A stretch of 32,079 bases of DNA from an uncultured Eubacterium sp. (GTDB lineage Bacteria > Bacillota > Clostridia > Lachnospirales > Lachnospiraceae). The notes below the pieces were generated by a model. The model saw only the letters and a program-made list of their open reading frames with translations, was not told where the DNA came from and ran no database searches. Below are positions 31,522 through 32,079 of this stretch, piece after piece. The DNA is taken from NCBI GenBank assembly GCA_934316845.1, contig CAKRDZ010000035.1, positions 1 to 32,079 on the forward strand, written 5' to 3'. The number at the start of each line of letters is the position of its first letter. The first letter of the stretch is position 1. Position numbers and translations under genes: made by a program.

Positions 31522-32079
31522 CGTTGCCTTTTGGGCTTCTCGCCAGCTTGAAAGGCAACCTGATTTGCTGGATTCTCCGGTTTACGTTGCCTTTTTGCCA
31601 CCTTGCAGCGTGGAAAGGCAACCGGATTTGCTGGATTCTCCGGTTTTCGTTGCCTTTTTACCACCTTGCAGCGTGGAAAGGCAACCGGATTTGCTGGATT
31701 CTCCGGTTTTCGTTGCCTTTTTGGCTTTTTGCCAGCTTGAAAGGCAACCGGATTTGCTGGATTCTCCGGTTTTCGTTGCCTTTTGGGCTTCTCGCCAGCT
31801 TGAAAGGCAACCTGATTTGCTGGATTCTCCGGTTTTCGTTGCCTTTTTACCACCTTGCAGCGTGGAAAGGCAACCTGATTTGCTGGATTCTCCGGTTTTC
31901 GTTGCCTTTTGCGCTTCTCGCCAGCTCGAAAGGCAACCTGATTTGCTGGATTCTCCGGTTTTCGTTGCCTTTGGGGCTTCTCGCCAGCTCGAAAGGCAAC
32001 CGGATTTGCTGGATTCTCCGGTTTTCGTTGCCTTTTTACCACCTTGCAGCGTGGAAAGGCAACCTGATTTGCTGGATTC
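31522..32079. repeat. Tandem array of nine 63-bp hairpin repeats, open at the right edge
   Basis: Units begin at 31522 and then every 63 bp to 32026, with the last cut by the window edge. Each unit has constant arms GTTGCC(TTT) and AAAGGCAAC that form a hairpin of about 9 bp. The loop is one of two cassettes: a CTTCTCGCCAGC type or an ACCACCTTGCAGCGTGG type. The left-to-right order is a-b-b-a'-a-b-a-a-b. Each cassette has its own inner stem (CCAC/GTGG or GGCT/AGCT). Because 63 is a multiple of 3, a reverse frame of at least 180 codons stays open (KRQRKPENPANPVAF units), but it has no ribosome binding site or ATG and amino-acid-changing differences between units. I judge it non-coding. Confidence 0.88.

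Noticed and set aside
31497..32042. Repeat protein of 181 residues
   Set aside because: The start is an internal GTG of the repeat, no ribosome binding site exists, units differ by amino-acid-changing substitutions, and stem structure is what is conserved.

Overview
The window looks like a chromosomal segment of a motile, spore-forming member of the Firmicutes, most likely Lachnospiraceae. Support: a syntenic sporulation and cell-division block (rqcP-yabP-yabQ-divIC-spoIIE-tilS-hpt-ftsH), a sigma-28-type flagellar promoter, BspA-like LRR surface proteins, cytoplasmic GH43 and GH13 enzymes, and strong AGGAGG ribosome binding sites. No rRNA, tRNA, prophage or IS element was seen. Species cannot be named from the sequence alone.

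Layout, left to right. 1-325: start of a leftward gene whose ribosome binding site lies in a 12-bp inverted repeat, then a cluster of hairpins. 326-1078: membrane-anchored GH25 muramidase. 1148-1585: six 73-bp non-coding tandem repeats. 1634-3980: a PurF-like phosphoribosyltransferase without the catalytic N-terminal cysteine, preceded by a leader with two 64-bp structured repeats, followed by an sce7726-type nuclease-fold gene and a bidirectional terminator. 3981-4985: GH43 arabinofuranosidase. 5179-6813: a decay zone with remnants of a DUF4143 AAA ATPase, a LysR regulator and a divergent aldo/keto reductase. 6899-9239: small secreted Cys/His protein, NUDIX hydrolase, AlbA_2/RecG-like regulator with a VGQ repeat. 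9331-12472: an operon of a small membrane protein and two tandem BspA-like LRR paralogues. 12500-13817: small membrane proteins and an AraC-GGDEF fusion. 14031-18438: class A penicillin-binding protein, CgeB-like glycosyltransferase, and a probable flagellar-regulon gene read rightwards. 18456-23534: a GH13 amylase followed by a 999-residue LRR protein with a Pro/Thr stalk. 23778-31458: the conserved housekeeping/sporulation block. 31522-32079: nine 63-bp hairpin repeats, running off the right edge.

How the genes work together. The right third is ancestral core: RqcP (ribosome quality control), YabP/YabQ (spore coat and cortex), DivIC (septum), SpoIIE (sigma-F activation), TilS (tRNA-Ile modification), Hpt (purine salvage) and FtsH (membrane protease). 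The spoIIE promoter has the 21-bp spacer and 0A box expected of a Spo0A-activated sigma-A promoter. The middle and left are accessory: glycan enzymes (GH25, GH43, GH13, PBP), cell-surface LRR proteins and regulators. The best candidates for something new are the PurF-like/sce7726 pair with its tandem structured leader, and the two hairpin-forming tandem arrays (73 bp and 63 bp). The 63-bp array swaps two alternative loop cassettes within a constant stem.
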